64,000 nt of DNA from Deltaproteobacteria bacterium (GTDB lineage: Bacteria > Myxococcota_A > Polyangia > DRWM01 > JAAZOP01). The position numbers were made by a program, and so were the translations under genes. The stretch's first letter is position 1, and each line of letters starts with the position of its first letter. The DNA lies in assembly GCA_016218815.1 (NCBI GenBank), contig JACRCX010000038.1, positions 62,001 to 126,000 on the forward strand. Reading direction: 5' to 3'. Below the pieces are notes generated by a model. That model was not told the DNA's origin, made no database searches, and worked only from the letters and a program-made list of their open reading frames with translations. Positions 25,701 through 33,137 of the stretch are shown one piece after another.

Positions 25701-27584
25701 ACCAACGACGACTTCCACTACTCCCAGCTCCAGGCGAAGATGGGCATGATCTCCGACTGCCAGGACGTCGACGACCCCGAGTTGTGGAAACCTGCCGACT
25801 GGAACGAGGAGACCGGCGGCACCTGGAGCCCCCTCTTCGACGGCCTCATCGTCAAGGTCGACGGCCGCTACAGCCGCTGCAAGCAGCCCAAGGTCGACTA
25901 CGTCCCCTGGACCGCCCAGCGCTTCCCGACCATCGGCGAGGCCGGCCAGTACTACCGCGGCGGCCCCTCCATCGACCGCGACGGCCGCACCCGCATCCCC
26001 TACGGCTTCGGCACCGACTCCTGGGCCGACCTGGGCAACGTCTCCGTCTACCGCCACGACAACGGCGCCGACCCGTACGAGATCTTCAACTTCCTCCTCA
26101 CCTCGCAGGAGGTCTGGCAGATCTTCGAGACCTACCGCCGGCACAAGACCTCGTTCACCGTCTCCGGCGCCGCCGACCGCATCCTCACCCGCTACAGCGC
26201 CAAGGTCCGCGACGGCGCCAAGGGCCTCGGCCTGATCAAGAACATCTACGAGGACTACGCCCTGGAGGACGGCACGCACTTCGGCACCCTCTGGCCGTAC
26301 CTCGTCACCCTGTGGCCCGAGAACGTCGTCGCCGCCGGCCTCGCCTTTGATCAGTTCGTCCGCCAGGCCGCGCGCCCCGAGGTCGGCCCGCACTTCTTCC
26401 GCCCGTGGGAGAACTTCCTCCGCTCCGCCCGCGACACCGTCGATACCCCCGGCGGCACCAAGGTCATCATCCCCAACGGCGTCACCGGCGTCGATGGCAC
26501 GGCCAGCTCCGGCGGGAAGCTCGTGGAGAACCTCCTCTCCGAGGACCACGGCGAGTTCGACACCTGGTACACGATCAACTCCGGCTCCTACTACGACAAG
26601 ATGAACGTCGCGATGCTCATGACCGAGTCCGTCGACAACTTCATCAGCAGCACGCGCAACGACTTCGTCGACCCGCGCTACCGCGCCGTCTCCATGGCCG
26701 ACCTCTTCCCCGACGGCTACCGGCGCTGGATCGCCAATGCCTTGACCGGCGACGAGGAGCTGAAAGGCCCGCGCGTCATCGCCAAGGAGGACGGCAACCC
26801 GGACGTCGACCTGGAGAAGTACTCCAGGGGCCCGATCGGCTGGACCACGTGGTGGACCGCCGAGCCCGAGGTCTGCTTCGCCGCCGAGCAGACCAACGTC
26901 TGCAGCTCCTACCACCTGCCGACCAGCGACCCGTTCCATCCGCTGGCCCCGGCCCACACCGCCGTCCTCGACCCGCAGCTCGGCTGGGAACAGCAGAAGT
27001 TCATCATCGCCTGGACCATGCTCTTCCTCTTCGAGAACGAGGAGATGAACTGGCTCGACCTCATGCGCGTGTACGAGAAGGGAAGCGACCCCGACCCCGA
27101 CCTCCGCCAGTACGTCGAGTTCCACTCGCCCTACGGCAAGGTCTATGTCGCCCAGACCTTCGGCAAGGAAGTCATCTTCGGCAAGACCGTCCAGAAGGGC
27201 ATCGCCGCCCGCGTCCTGGAGTGGGCCAACGAGCTGCTCGCCAAGGCATACGAAACCGAGATCCCCGACCTGGACGGCGACACCGTGCCGGACAACGATC
27301 TCGACGGCGACGGCGTCGGCGACTGGCCGGAGCTGGTCTACGCCCCGGGCACCGGCCAGCCCATCGTGAAGTGGGACTCCAACGTCCGCGTGGTCAATCC
27401 CGACGGCAGCGAGGACCCCGCCGGCAGGCCCGGCTGCAACGCGACCGAGAACTTCGCCTGCGACTGCTCCTCGAACCTCTCCTGCGTTCTGCTCCAGCGC
27501 TACGTCTCCATCCCCGCCTACCTGCGCGAGGCCGTCTACGCCTACCAGCTCGGCGATCCCGAGCGCCGCGGCATCTGGGACTGA
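22740..27584 (+). CDS. Giant zinc metalloprotease lipoprotein
   Basis: A 1614-residue lipoprotein: signal peptide with lipobox LPGC. The zincin motif HEMGHSMALRH starts at His841 (HExxHxxxxxH), and a Met-turn candidate SIMDYP lies about 80 residues later, so it is a metzincin-like protease (gluzincin is unlikely). Many paired cysteines in residues 300-650 suggest disulfides. Asp-rich DLDGDTVPDNDLDGDGVGD near residue 1520 resembles a calcium-binding thrombospondin type 3 repeat. Start at 22740 rather than the ATG at 22734 because AAGGAG sits 8 bases upstream of the former. Likely surface-anchored and degradative; substrate unknown. Confidence 0.85.
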   Translation: MTRKTWWLTLGTLAALATLPGCADERDPVDRVQPFALDKAFFIGEDFTDSSDDPEFWAQATLIDVGYGATQDGAFTSTYVQPVGRIRWQITEDLLLGRLAYERIDNSDGKGVGRRTEDGVVVVAYPIESHFDIVRQYNPTTGEQINVLEENSVDRPWNERQYMRVDWSRNLNTDSYDFDMLSMLGLMGGFDYESLDYDVTDPDDPDAPFFDLEHGYFDVTNKAFAEPQTIDISSFGWGIAGIPACWLDGDFMGGSSPFGNCNPSELTIRQSFRRVEDRDFQPKEWDGYRFQAFGGFYMDRYGYARDYGMTDDMWHRLLSHHNIWERSHYYADPTHMTGAIPCYTPDTTPFGADPHRDTDPRDGTEDECAAAGAGSKCDVFTQKCTLPYAQRTPQTLVWYYAEGSNPEYFPGTAEAAHQWDVGLRAAVRSAQYAECVATGGDQETCAGRFPIWFGQMDDYQDAIWLADEIDKCRNGLAYARQDCDELADDLGAGRGFDPGVISVAKMDEMIVLCHSPVEAGDPEACGGPRLPAGTTAEQCQNAYRDGAAADTLIATCRTALNVRRGDLRYNHVNGIWDPQTWSPWGIYADSVDPLTGEVIATSINVWTHVNDIASQDAIDKIRFLAGELDAEDVTEGEYVHNWSQAAEAASRGGVLPMMSRQEVDDRIARFGGADSAAGVPATLPPDTLRDVRDINRALQGVRASISAPTSTSAIYNARRQSARGTHFEAELMTPMVQEYRGVDGLPIDQTVLDVASPLRGGNAEIHQQWTQMIEEALARRGACILQPGEAEMPFSLIGLADVLQQKFGSFDRRDPVAVQQERAERMRKYLAQRLHMSVISHEMGHSMALRHNFVGSSDAYMYRPQYWQLRTRNGAVTEPCTELSTDGRDCVGPRWFDPVTDEERENLIWMWSIGSIMDYPGELTQDTMGPNIWDFAAARMVYGETVAMNPNPDFKFDQPRGRAALDKMDNFGGIIGIRWSLDDGDAATNDDFHYSQLQAKMGMISDCQDVDDPELWKPADWNEETGGTWSPLFDGLIVKVDGRYSRCKQPKVDYVPWTAQRFPTIGEAGQYYRGGPSIDRDGRTRIPYGFGTDSWADLGNVSVYRHDNGADPYEIFNFLLTSQEVWQIFETYRRHKTSFTVSGAADRILTRYSAKVRDGAKGLGLIKNIYEDYALEDGTHFGTLWPYLVTLWPENVVAAGLAFDQFVRQAARPEVGPHFFRPWENFLRSARDTVDTPGGTKVIIPNGVTGVDGTASSGGKLVENLLSEDHGEFDTWYTINSGSYYDKMNVAMLMTESVDNFISSTRNDFVDPRYRAVSMADLFPDGYRRWIANALTGDEELKGPRVIAKEDGNPDVDLEKYSRGPIGWTTWWTAEPEVCFAAEQTNVCSSYHLPTSDPFHPLAPAHTAVLDPQLGWEQQKFIIAWTMLFLFENEEMNWLDLMRVYEKGSDPDPDLRQYVEFHSPYGKVYVAQTFGKEVIFGKTVQKGIAARVLEWANELLAKAYETEIPDLDGDTVPDNDLDGDGVGDWPELVYAPGTGQPIVKWDSNVRVVNPDGSEDPAGRPGCNATENFACDCSSNLSCVLLQRYVSIPAYLREAVYAYQLGDPERRGIWD

Positions 27585-27685
27585 CCGACCGCCGTCTCCG
27601 GCCCTTCGTGTTTCCCCCTTTCCGACGCCCGGCCTTTGCGCCACAATCCCTCCCGCCGGGGGGGAGCCGCACACAAGGAGCCGTC

Positions 27686-28351
27686 ATGCAACGCAGGGTG
27701 ATTCGACGTCGTCTATCCACGGTCGCGCTCGTCGCGCTCGCCGGTTGCGCCGGGTCGGCCGTTCCCGATCCCACGGCGCCCGCACCGTCCGGCGAGGATC
27801 CGCTGGCGGCCGCCGAGTTGTTGGCCGGAGTTCCCCCGTCCACCGGCACGGCGCCGGCCGACCCCGGCGGGACGGAGCTGTCTGCCCACTCCGGCCCGGC
27901 CGCCGCCGACCCGCCGGCGGAGACGCCCGCCGTCGCCGATCCCCCAGCCGCCACCCCCGAGCCCGAGCCCGCGGCCGAAGCGGCGCCGCCCCCCGCACCG
28001 ATCGTTCCCGGCGACGGCGAGCTGGACATCGGTCGCGGCGAAGTCGCCCGCGCCGGCGGGCGCGTCAACGGCGGCATCTTCCAGCGCCAGGTCGAGCGCA
28101 AGCGCAGCGCGATGCTCACCTGCTACAACGTGGCGCTCGGCAGCGATCCCGCGCTCCAGGGCGACCTGATCGTCGTCCTCGTCATCGACACCCAGGGCAT
28201 GGTCGGCGCCGAGGTCGAGGAGGACGACGAGGCGCTGGCCGCGGCCGGCGTCACCTCCTGCGTCGTCGGCAAGCTCCGCCAGGTCAGCTTTTCCGATACC
28301 CCACCGTCGTCCGAGCTTCGCGTCCGCGTCCCGCTTCACTTCGAGCCGTAG
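27686..28351 (+). CDS. Lipoprotein with AgmX/PglI-type C-terminal domain
   Basis: A 221-residue lipoprotein (LALAGC lipobox) with AAGGAG 5 bases before the ATG. Residues 25-110 are a Pro/Ala-rich periplasmic spacer. The C-terminal domain (about 120-221) has the layout of the AgmX/PglI C-terminal family: a conserved LTCYN segment, an I-V-L-V-I-D strand and a second Cys in SCVVGKLR, which may pair with the first. Myxococcal members are linked to gliding and envelope assembly, but single-domain lipoproteins like this are uncharacterised. Its 3' end overlaps the converging gene by 16 bases. Confidence 0.75.
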   Translation: MQRRVIRRRLSTVALVALAGCAGSAVPDPTAPAPSGEDPLAAAELLAGVPPSTGTAPADPGGTELSAHSGPAAADPPAETPAVADPPAATPEPEPAAEAAPPPAPIVPGDGELDIGRGEVARAGGRVNGGIFQRQVERKRSAMLTCYNVALGSDPALQGDLIVVLVIDTQGMVGAEVEEDDEALAAAGVTSCVVGKLRQVSFSDTPPSSELRVRVPLHFEP

Positions 28352-29706
28352 GGTTCCTCCACCCAGTTCACGTACCGCTCGACCGGATCGAAGCGCAGCC
28401 CGATGCGCGTCCCCTCCCGCAGCTCCAGCGCCCCGAGGAAGCGCAGTCCGCCGGCCTCGACGGCGAAGGCGTAGCGGTCCGGGTCCAGCGGGAGGTCCAC
28501 GTCCTCCGGACCGACGTGAAACTCCCGTCCCGCGATCGTCATTCGCCCCGCCACGGAGCAGGCCACGCGGAGCCCGGACCCGCCCCCGTCCGTCGCCGCG
28601 ACGTCGTCGCCCGCTCGGTCGACGTCCCCGCCCATCACGCCGTCCGGCAGCAGGAGCGCGAACGCGTGCCCGGCCCCGTCCAGCGGGATCAGCACCGGGC
28701 TCAGCACGACGAGCCGCGTCGCCAGCTCCGCCTCCGTCGTCAGCTCGCCGTGCCGGAAGCCGAAGACGTCGATCGCGAGGACCTCGGCCTCCGCCGGCAG
28801 GAAGCGCATGAAGCCGTCCGCGCGGATGTGGTCGCGTCCCCAGAGCATCGCGACACGCCGCGGCGACGCCCAGCGCGACAGGGCGAGCAGACAGTGCAGC
28901 TCGCGCAGGCGCAGCAGCAGGCGATCGTCGCCCAGCGGCGGCTGCGCCGTGAGCGCCTGCGTCGCCTTCGGCATGTTGCAGCCCGCGAACCTCACCTGCG
29001 TCGCGCGAGCCGTCACCGGCAGCTCCAGCACCTCGTCCTCGTACCCGAACTTCCACGCCGCGTGATCGCTCGACCGGTGACGGGCGGAGAGCGCCGCGAA
29101 GGCGTCCCGGTCGCCGCGCAGCACGAAGGCGTCGAGATCCGCGTCGTCTCCCGCCTGCTCGTCCGCCGCGACGCCGCCCCACCCCCCGTCCGCCATGAAC
29201 TGCTCGGCGACTACGAGCGTCAGGCCGCGCAGCCCGCCCGGACCAACCAGCCGGCGGAACGCGGCCACCTGGCCGCCGGAATCGTGAGTGGTGCCCCACA
29301 GGACGTAGGCGTCGCGCCCCTCCCGCTCCGCCCGGTCCATCCCCGCCTGGAGCCGCTCGACGACGTCCTGCTCGCCCGCGAGCAGCGACTCCCACCCCGC
29401 GGCCTCCGCGGCCCGCACGATGGTCTCGGCGGTGAGCTCGCCCTCCGTCGTCGCAGAGGGTCGCACCGTGCGCTTCTGCACGAGCGCCTCCGCCTCTTCG
29501 GCCGAGCGGGGCAGGGCGGGCCAGACCACCAGGTCGATCGGCGGGGCCGGTTGCTCGTCCACCGTCGCCCCCGGTCCGCGCGTCGTGCCCGCCTGCGCGC
29601 CGCCCGTCAGCCCTTCCGGCTTGGGCTTCTTCACCTTGCAAGAGCCCACCGCCGCAAGTACCGCGACGGCGACGAGGATCGGGAATCTGTCCCTCGCGCG
29701 TGTCAT
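28336..29706 (-). CDS. Predicted lipoprotein of unknown family
   Basis: A 456-residue protein whose signal peptide ends in VGSC, giving a likely lipoprotein. Residues about 120-330 have alternating strands and helices with VLWGTTHDSG, MADGGW and LWGRDHIRADG, which recall, weakly, the ChaN/EreA/TIKI-like fold (His and Asp at strand ends). The C-terminal part has beta-rich segments. I cannot assign a function. It converges on the AgmX-type gene with a 16-base overlap of coding ends. Confidence 0.6.
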   Translation of the reverse strand: MTRARDRFPILVAVAVLAAVGSCKVKKPKPEGLTGGAQAGTTRGPGATVDEQPAPPIDLVVWPALPRSAEEAEALVQKRTVRPSATTEGELTAETIVRAAEAAGWESLLAGEQDVVERLQAGMDRAEREGRDAYVLWGTTHDSGGQVAAFRRLVGPGGLRGLTLVVAEQFMADGGWGGVAADEQAGDDADLDAFVLRGDRDAFAALSARHRSSDHAAWKFGYEDEVLELPVTARATQVRFAGCNMPKATQALTAQPPLGDDRLLLRLRELHCLLALSRWASPRRVAMLWGRDHIRADGFMRFLPAEAEVLAIDVFGFRHGELTTEAELATRLVVLSPVLIPLDGAGHAFALLLPDGVMGGDVDRAGDDVAATDGGGSGLRVACSVAGRMTIAGREFHVGPEDVDLPLDPDRYAFAVEAGGLRFLGALELREGTRIGLRFDPVERYVNWVEEPYGSK

Positions 29707-29907
29707 GGGCAAGCACAGCTTGCCCCCGCCCGCAGCTCCCCGCAAGCCGGCCGTTTCTCATTGCCGGTTTCTCGTCTTCCCGTTGTCGCCGCGCCCGGCC
29801 CGTTGCCTGTTTTCGATCGCATGTTTCAGTATTTGCATTTCCCCCGTGGTAGCTCATCCATCCCATGCTACGCTCTCACGCATCGAGGGGGGGGAGAGGG
29901 GGCCTCG

Positions 29908-31149
29908 ATGGGCAAACACACGAATCGTGGGGGAGCGTTCGTCCGGCGCGCTCTGGCGGCCGCGGCGATAGGCATGTTCGCCTCGGCCTGTGCTCCCGCC
30001 GACGACGAATCCGGCCGGACCGACGGCAGCGACGCCCGGCGCGACGACGCCGACGGCATCGTCGTCGACATCGGGGCCGACGTGTCCTGCGAGCCGGCCG
30101 CCTGCACCGCGGCCTGCGCCGCGGCCGGTTACCCGGTCGGCACCTGCGGCGCCGATGGCGCCTGCTCGTGCGACGCCCGAGGCGCGGACGCCGACGCCGA
30201 CGCCGACTGGGGTGCCGATGCGGACTCGTCCGCCGAAGCCTTGGCGGAGGCGGACGCGGAATGGGGCGGCGACGCCTGTGTCGCGGAGAACGTCACCGCC
30301 GAACACGCGGTGGCGCCGGTCGACATCATCTGGGTCGTCGACAGCTCGGGCAGCATGGACTTCGAGAACCACGCGGTGCGCGACAATCTCAACGCGTTCT
30401 CGATGAGCATCTCGGCCAGCGGCATCGACCACCACGTCGTGCTGATCGGCGACCGCGGCGAGATGGACGTGCCGCCGCCGCTCGGCGGCTCCGTCGATTT
30501 CCTGCACATCGACTACGGCGTCGACTCCAACGAGGGTCTCCAGGCGCTCCTGGCCCAGTATCCGACGTACCGGACGATGTTGCGTCCCGGAGCGGTGCAG
30601 CACTTCGTCGCGGTGACCGACGACGAGAGTGACATCTCGGCCGACGAGTTCATCGCGTCGCTCGAGGCGCTGGCCGATCCCGGATTCCCGCCCGGCTGGA
30701 AGTTCCACTCCATCGTCGCACAGGGGGGTATTCCGTACATCGGCTGCATCACCGGCGCGCGCATCGGCGCCGAATACCTGGAGCTGACCCGCCGCACGGG
30801 CGGCGTGACGGCCTCGGTCTGCCAGACCGACTGGAGCCCCATCTTCGCGGCGCTGGAGGAGGCGATCGGCGTGCGCACCGAGCTGCCGTGCAACTACGAC
30901 CTGCCCGACCCGCCGGCCGGCATGGCGCTGGACCCCGGCCTCGTGAATCTCGACTACACGCCCGAGGGCGGGGCGACCGAGTCGATCCCGCGCGTCGCCG
31001 ACCCCGGCGCCTGTCCGGCGATGGGCTGGTACTACGACGACCTCGTCGCGCCGACGCAGATCCTGCTCTGTCCCGAGACCTGCGACATCCTGCGCACCGA
31101 CTCCGGCAGCGTCGACGTCGCCTTCGGATGCGCCACCATCATGATGTGA
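29908..31149 (+). CDS. VWA-domain lipoprotein
   Basis: A 413-residue exported protein with lipobox ASAC. A cysteine-rich module (about 50-85, six to seven Cys) is followed by an Asp/Ala/Trp acidic linker and a von Willebrand factor A domain from about residue 130. The MIDAS motif is DSSGSM, and VTDDESD provides a second metal-site loop. Such domains bind proteins through a divalent metal. The gene has a G-rich ribosome site before ATG 29908. Its stop overlaps the converging helicase gene by 11 bases. The 201-base gap upstream contains no gene. Role probably adhesion or complex assembly at the surface; inference. Confidence 0.82.
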   Translation: MGKHTNRGGAFVRRALAAAAIGMFASACAPADDESGRTDGSDARRDDADGIVVDIGADVSCEPAACTAACAAAGYPVGTCGADGACSCDARGADADADADWGADADSSAEALAEADAEWGGDACVAENVTAEHAVAPVDIIWVVDSSGSMDFENHAVRDNLNAFSMSISASGIDHHVVLIGDRGEMDVPPPLGGSVDFLHIDYGVDSNEGLQALLAQYPTYRTMLRPGAVQHFVAVTDDESDISADEFIASLEALADPGFPPGWKFHSIVAQGGIPYIGCITGARIGAEYLELTRRTGGVTASVCQTDWSPIFAALEEAIGVRTELPCNYDLPDPPAGMALDPGLVNLDYTPEGGATESIPRVADPGACPAMGWYYDDLVAPTQILLCPETCDILRTDSGSVDVAFGCATIMM

Positions 31150-33130
31150 ACGGCCCGCGAACGGGATGCCAGCAGGCCACACGCGCCGCGAGCCCCGCCG
31201 GTTCGATCGCCTCGCGCGCGAAGCGCTCCACCAGGTGCCGCGGCAGGTACTTGCTCCACGGCCCCGACCCCAGCCGCCGGGCGAGCCGCAGCGCGTTCCC
31301 ATCGACCGCCGCTTGCAGTGCCTCCATCGCCGGCGGACGAAGCTCGTCCGGGTCCTCGCCCGTCCAGTCGAAGCTCAGGGCCTTCACCTTCCTCACCTTC
31401 CGGCGCGTCGCCTTCGCCATCGCCGCCGCCACGACCTCGCCGGCCGCTGTGCCCAGGAAGTGGTGCACGGTCCAGCCGCCGGCCGGGCTCGGCTCCACGA
31501 GCAGGACGTCGGCGGGAATCCCCAGCGACTCGCGAAAGGCCTCGCACAGCCGCCGTCCGATCACCGGCCCCGAACGCAGCCGGAACGAAGGCGCTATCGC
31601 CGCCGAGCGCTCGCCCCGGACGACCACCTTGCCGCCCCGTTGGCCGACGACCTTCCACGTGCGCCCGCCGAGCGACATTCGCTCTTGATCCGTCGTGGAC
31701 GCGATCCTCCCGAGAGCGGCGCCGGTCAGCTCGTCGATCACCTCCGCCTCCCCGACGACATCCTCGATCACGCTGTGCACCTTCCCCCGCTCGAACGCGT
31801 ACAGGGCCTTCTCGCCGGCCCGGTAGCGACCGCGACCAGCCGGCGCCAGCCACTCCGCGTCGCCGAGGCCCGCCAACAGGGCCTCGAGGTCCCCGGCGGG
31901 CCACTGCTTGCACAGGTCCTTCGGAAGTCGCTCGGCCAGCGCCTCCGCCGAGACCCACCCCGCACGGTTCTGGAATGTGAGCGAGATGGCCTGCTGCGCC
32001 GGTATTCCGGGCCGGAAGGGGATGCGATCGGCCATCAGGTCCCCCGCGCGGGCCAATCCTACGAGCAGTTCGATCCACGGACGGGCCCGATGGCCCGGGC
32101 AGCACACCAGGACCCGCGCCGAACCCGTTCGCCGGTTGCCGCGCCCGATCCGCTGGAGGAACGACGGCACCGACGACGGCGGATCGAGCAGCAGCACGGC
32201 GTCGACGTCCCCGACGTCGATCCCGACCTCCAGCGTCGAGGTCGCCACGCACAGCGCGCGCGGGCGCGCCAGGAATTGCTCCTCCGTCCGCTCCCGCACC
32301 CGCCGATCCAGGCTCCCGTGGTGCACGAAGACTGCGTCGCCGAACGGCGTTCGCCCCGCCAGCGAGGCCGCGACGTCCTCCGCGGCGTCGCGCCGGTCGA
32401 CGTAGCCCAGCACCTTGCGCAACCCGAGACGACGGACCGCCGCGCCCAGCGCGCCGGCGATGCCTTCCTCCTGCTCCGCATCCAGCCACTCGACATCGAT
32501 CGGACGCTCCCCGGCGACACGGTGCAGCACCGGCTCGCGCTGGAAGCGCCGGCCCGTCGCCTCGGGGTCGGGCAGCGTCGCGGACAGGATCACGACCTGC
32601 ACGGCGGCCCGCGCGACGCGGCGCAGCCGCTCGACGAGGACCGCGAGCTGGTCGCCGCGGCCGGACTCCAGGAGCAAGTGCAGCTCGTCGAGGATCACGG
32701 CCCGCACGGCGCGCAGGGCGGTGGGCCGCCGGCAGAGCAGTGAGTCCAGCGACTCGGGTGTCGTGAGCAGCACCTGGGGCAGGTCGGCACCCCTCATCGC
32801 CGACGGGTAGTCGCCGGTACGACGGGCGACGGAGACGCCGAGCGTCGCGCAGGGCCCCTCGAGGCGGCGCAAGAGGTCGTTGGCCAAGGCGCGTGTGGGG
32901 CTCACGTAGAGCACCGACGGTCCCGCCGCGCCAAGTTCCGGCAGCAGGCGCTCGAGCACCGGCGCCGCCGCCGCCTCGGTCTTACCACCGGCGGCCGGGG
33001 CGATGAGCAGGACGTCCCGGCCCGCCGCCACGTCCGCCGCCGATATCTCCTGGATCGGCCGCAGCCGGCCGCCGAACCGCGCGAAGAACGCGTGCCACGT
33101 CCGCGGCAGGGGGTCACGCGCGCCGGTCAC
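31139..33130 (-). CDS. Lhr-like superfamily 2 helicase (BrxHI-like)
   Basis: A 663-residue DNA/RNA helicase. Motif I is APAAGGKTEA, motif Ia YVSPTRALAND, motif II DELH and motif III SATLP. Domain 2 has TSTLEVGIDVG and QRIGRGNR. This Lhr-type signature, with a winged-helix-like region (about 390-560) after the core, fits the Lhr-related helicase called BrxHI that accompanies BrxD in some BREX loci. It lacks the long C-terminal extension of chromosomal Lhr. It is the last gene of a four-gene operon and starts 7 bases after the second ATPase gene ends. DNA-processing or defence role is inferred from the neighbours. Confidence 0.88.
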   Translation of the reverse strand: MTGARDPLPRTWHAFFARFGGRLRPIQEISAADVAAGRDVLLIAPAAGGKTEAAAAPVLERLLPELGAAGPSVLYVSPTRALANDLLRRLEGPCATLGVSVARRTGDYPSAMRGADLPQVLLTTPESLDSLLCRRPTALRAVRAVILDELHLLLESGRGDQLAVLVERLRRVARAAVQVVILSATLPDPEATGRRFQREPVLHRVAGERPIDVEWLDAEQEEGIAGALGAAVRRLGLRKVLGYVDRRDAAEDVAASLAGRTPFGDAVFVHHGSLDRRVRERTEEQFLARPRALCVATSTLEVGIDVGDVDAVLLLDPPSSVPSFLQRIGRGNRRTGSARVLVCCPGHRARPWIELLVGLARAGDLMADRIPFRPGIPAQQAISLTFQNRAGWVSAEALAERLPKDLCKQWPAGDLEALLAGLGDAEWLAPAGRGRYRAGEKALYAFERGKVHSVIEDVVGEAEVIDELTGAALGRIASTTDQERMSLGGRTWKVVGQRGGKVVVRGERSAAIAPSFRLRSGPVIGRRLCEAFRESLGIPADVLLVEPSPAGGWTVHHFLGTAAGEVVAAAMAKATRRKVRKVKALSFDWTGEDPDELRPPAMEALQAAVDGNALRLARRLGSGPWSKYLPRHLVERFAREAIEPAGLAARVACWHPVRGPFTS

Positions 33131-33137
33131 GCCGTCC

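Noticed and set aside
22560..27674. A 1700-codon open frame on the minus strand opposite the metalloprotease gene, and similar ones at 2999-7447 and 36903-40946
   Set aside because: At this GC content antisense frames stay open. Their translations are Arg/Ala/Gly/Val-rich, lack family motifs, and lie opposite genes with clear catalytic motifs and ribosome sites.
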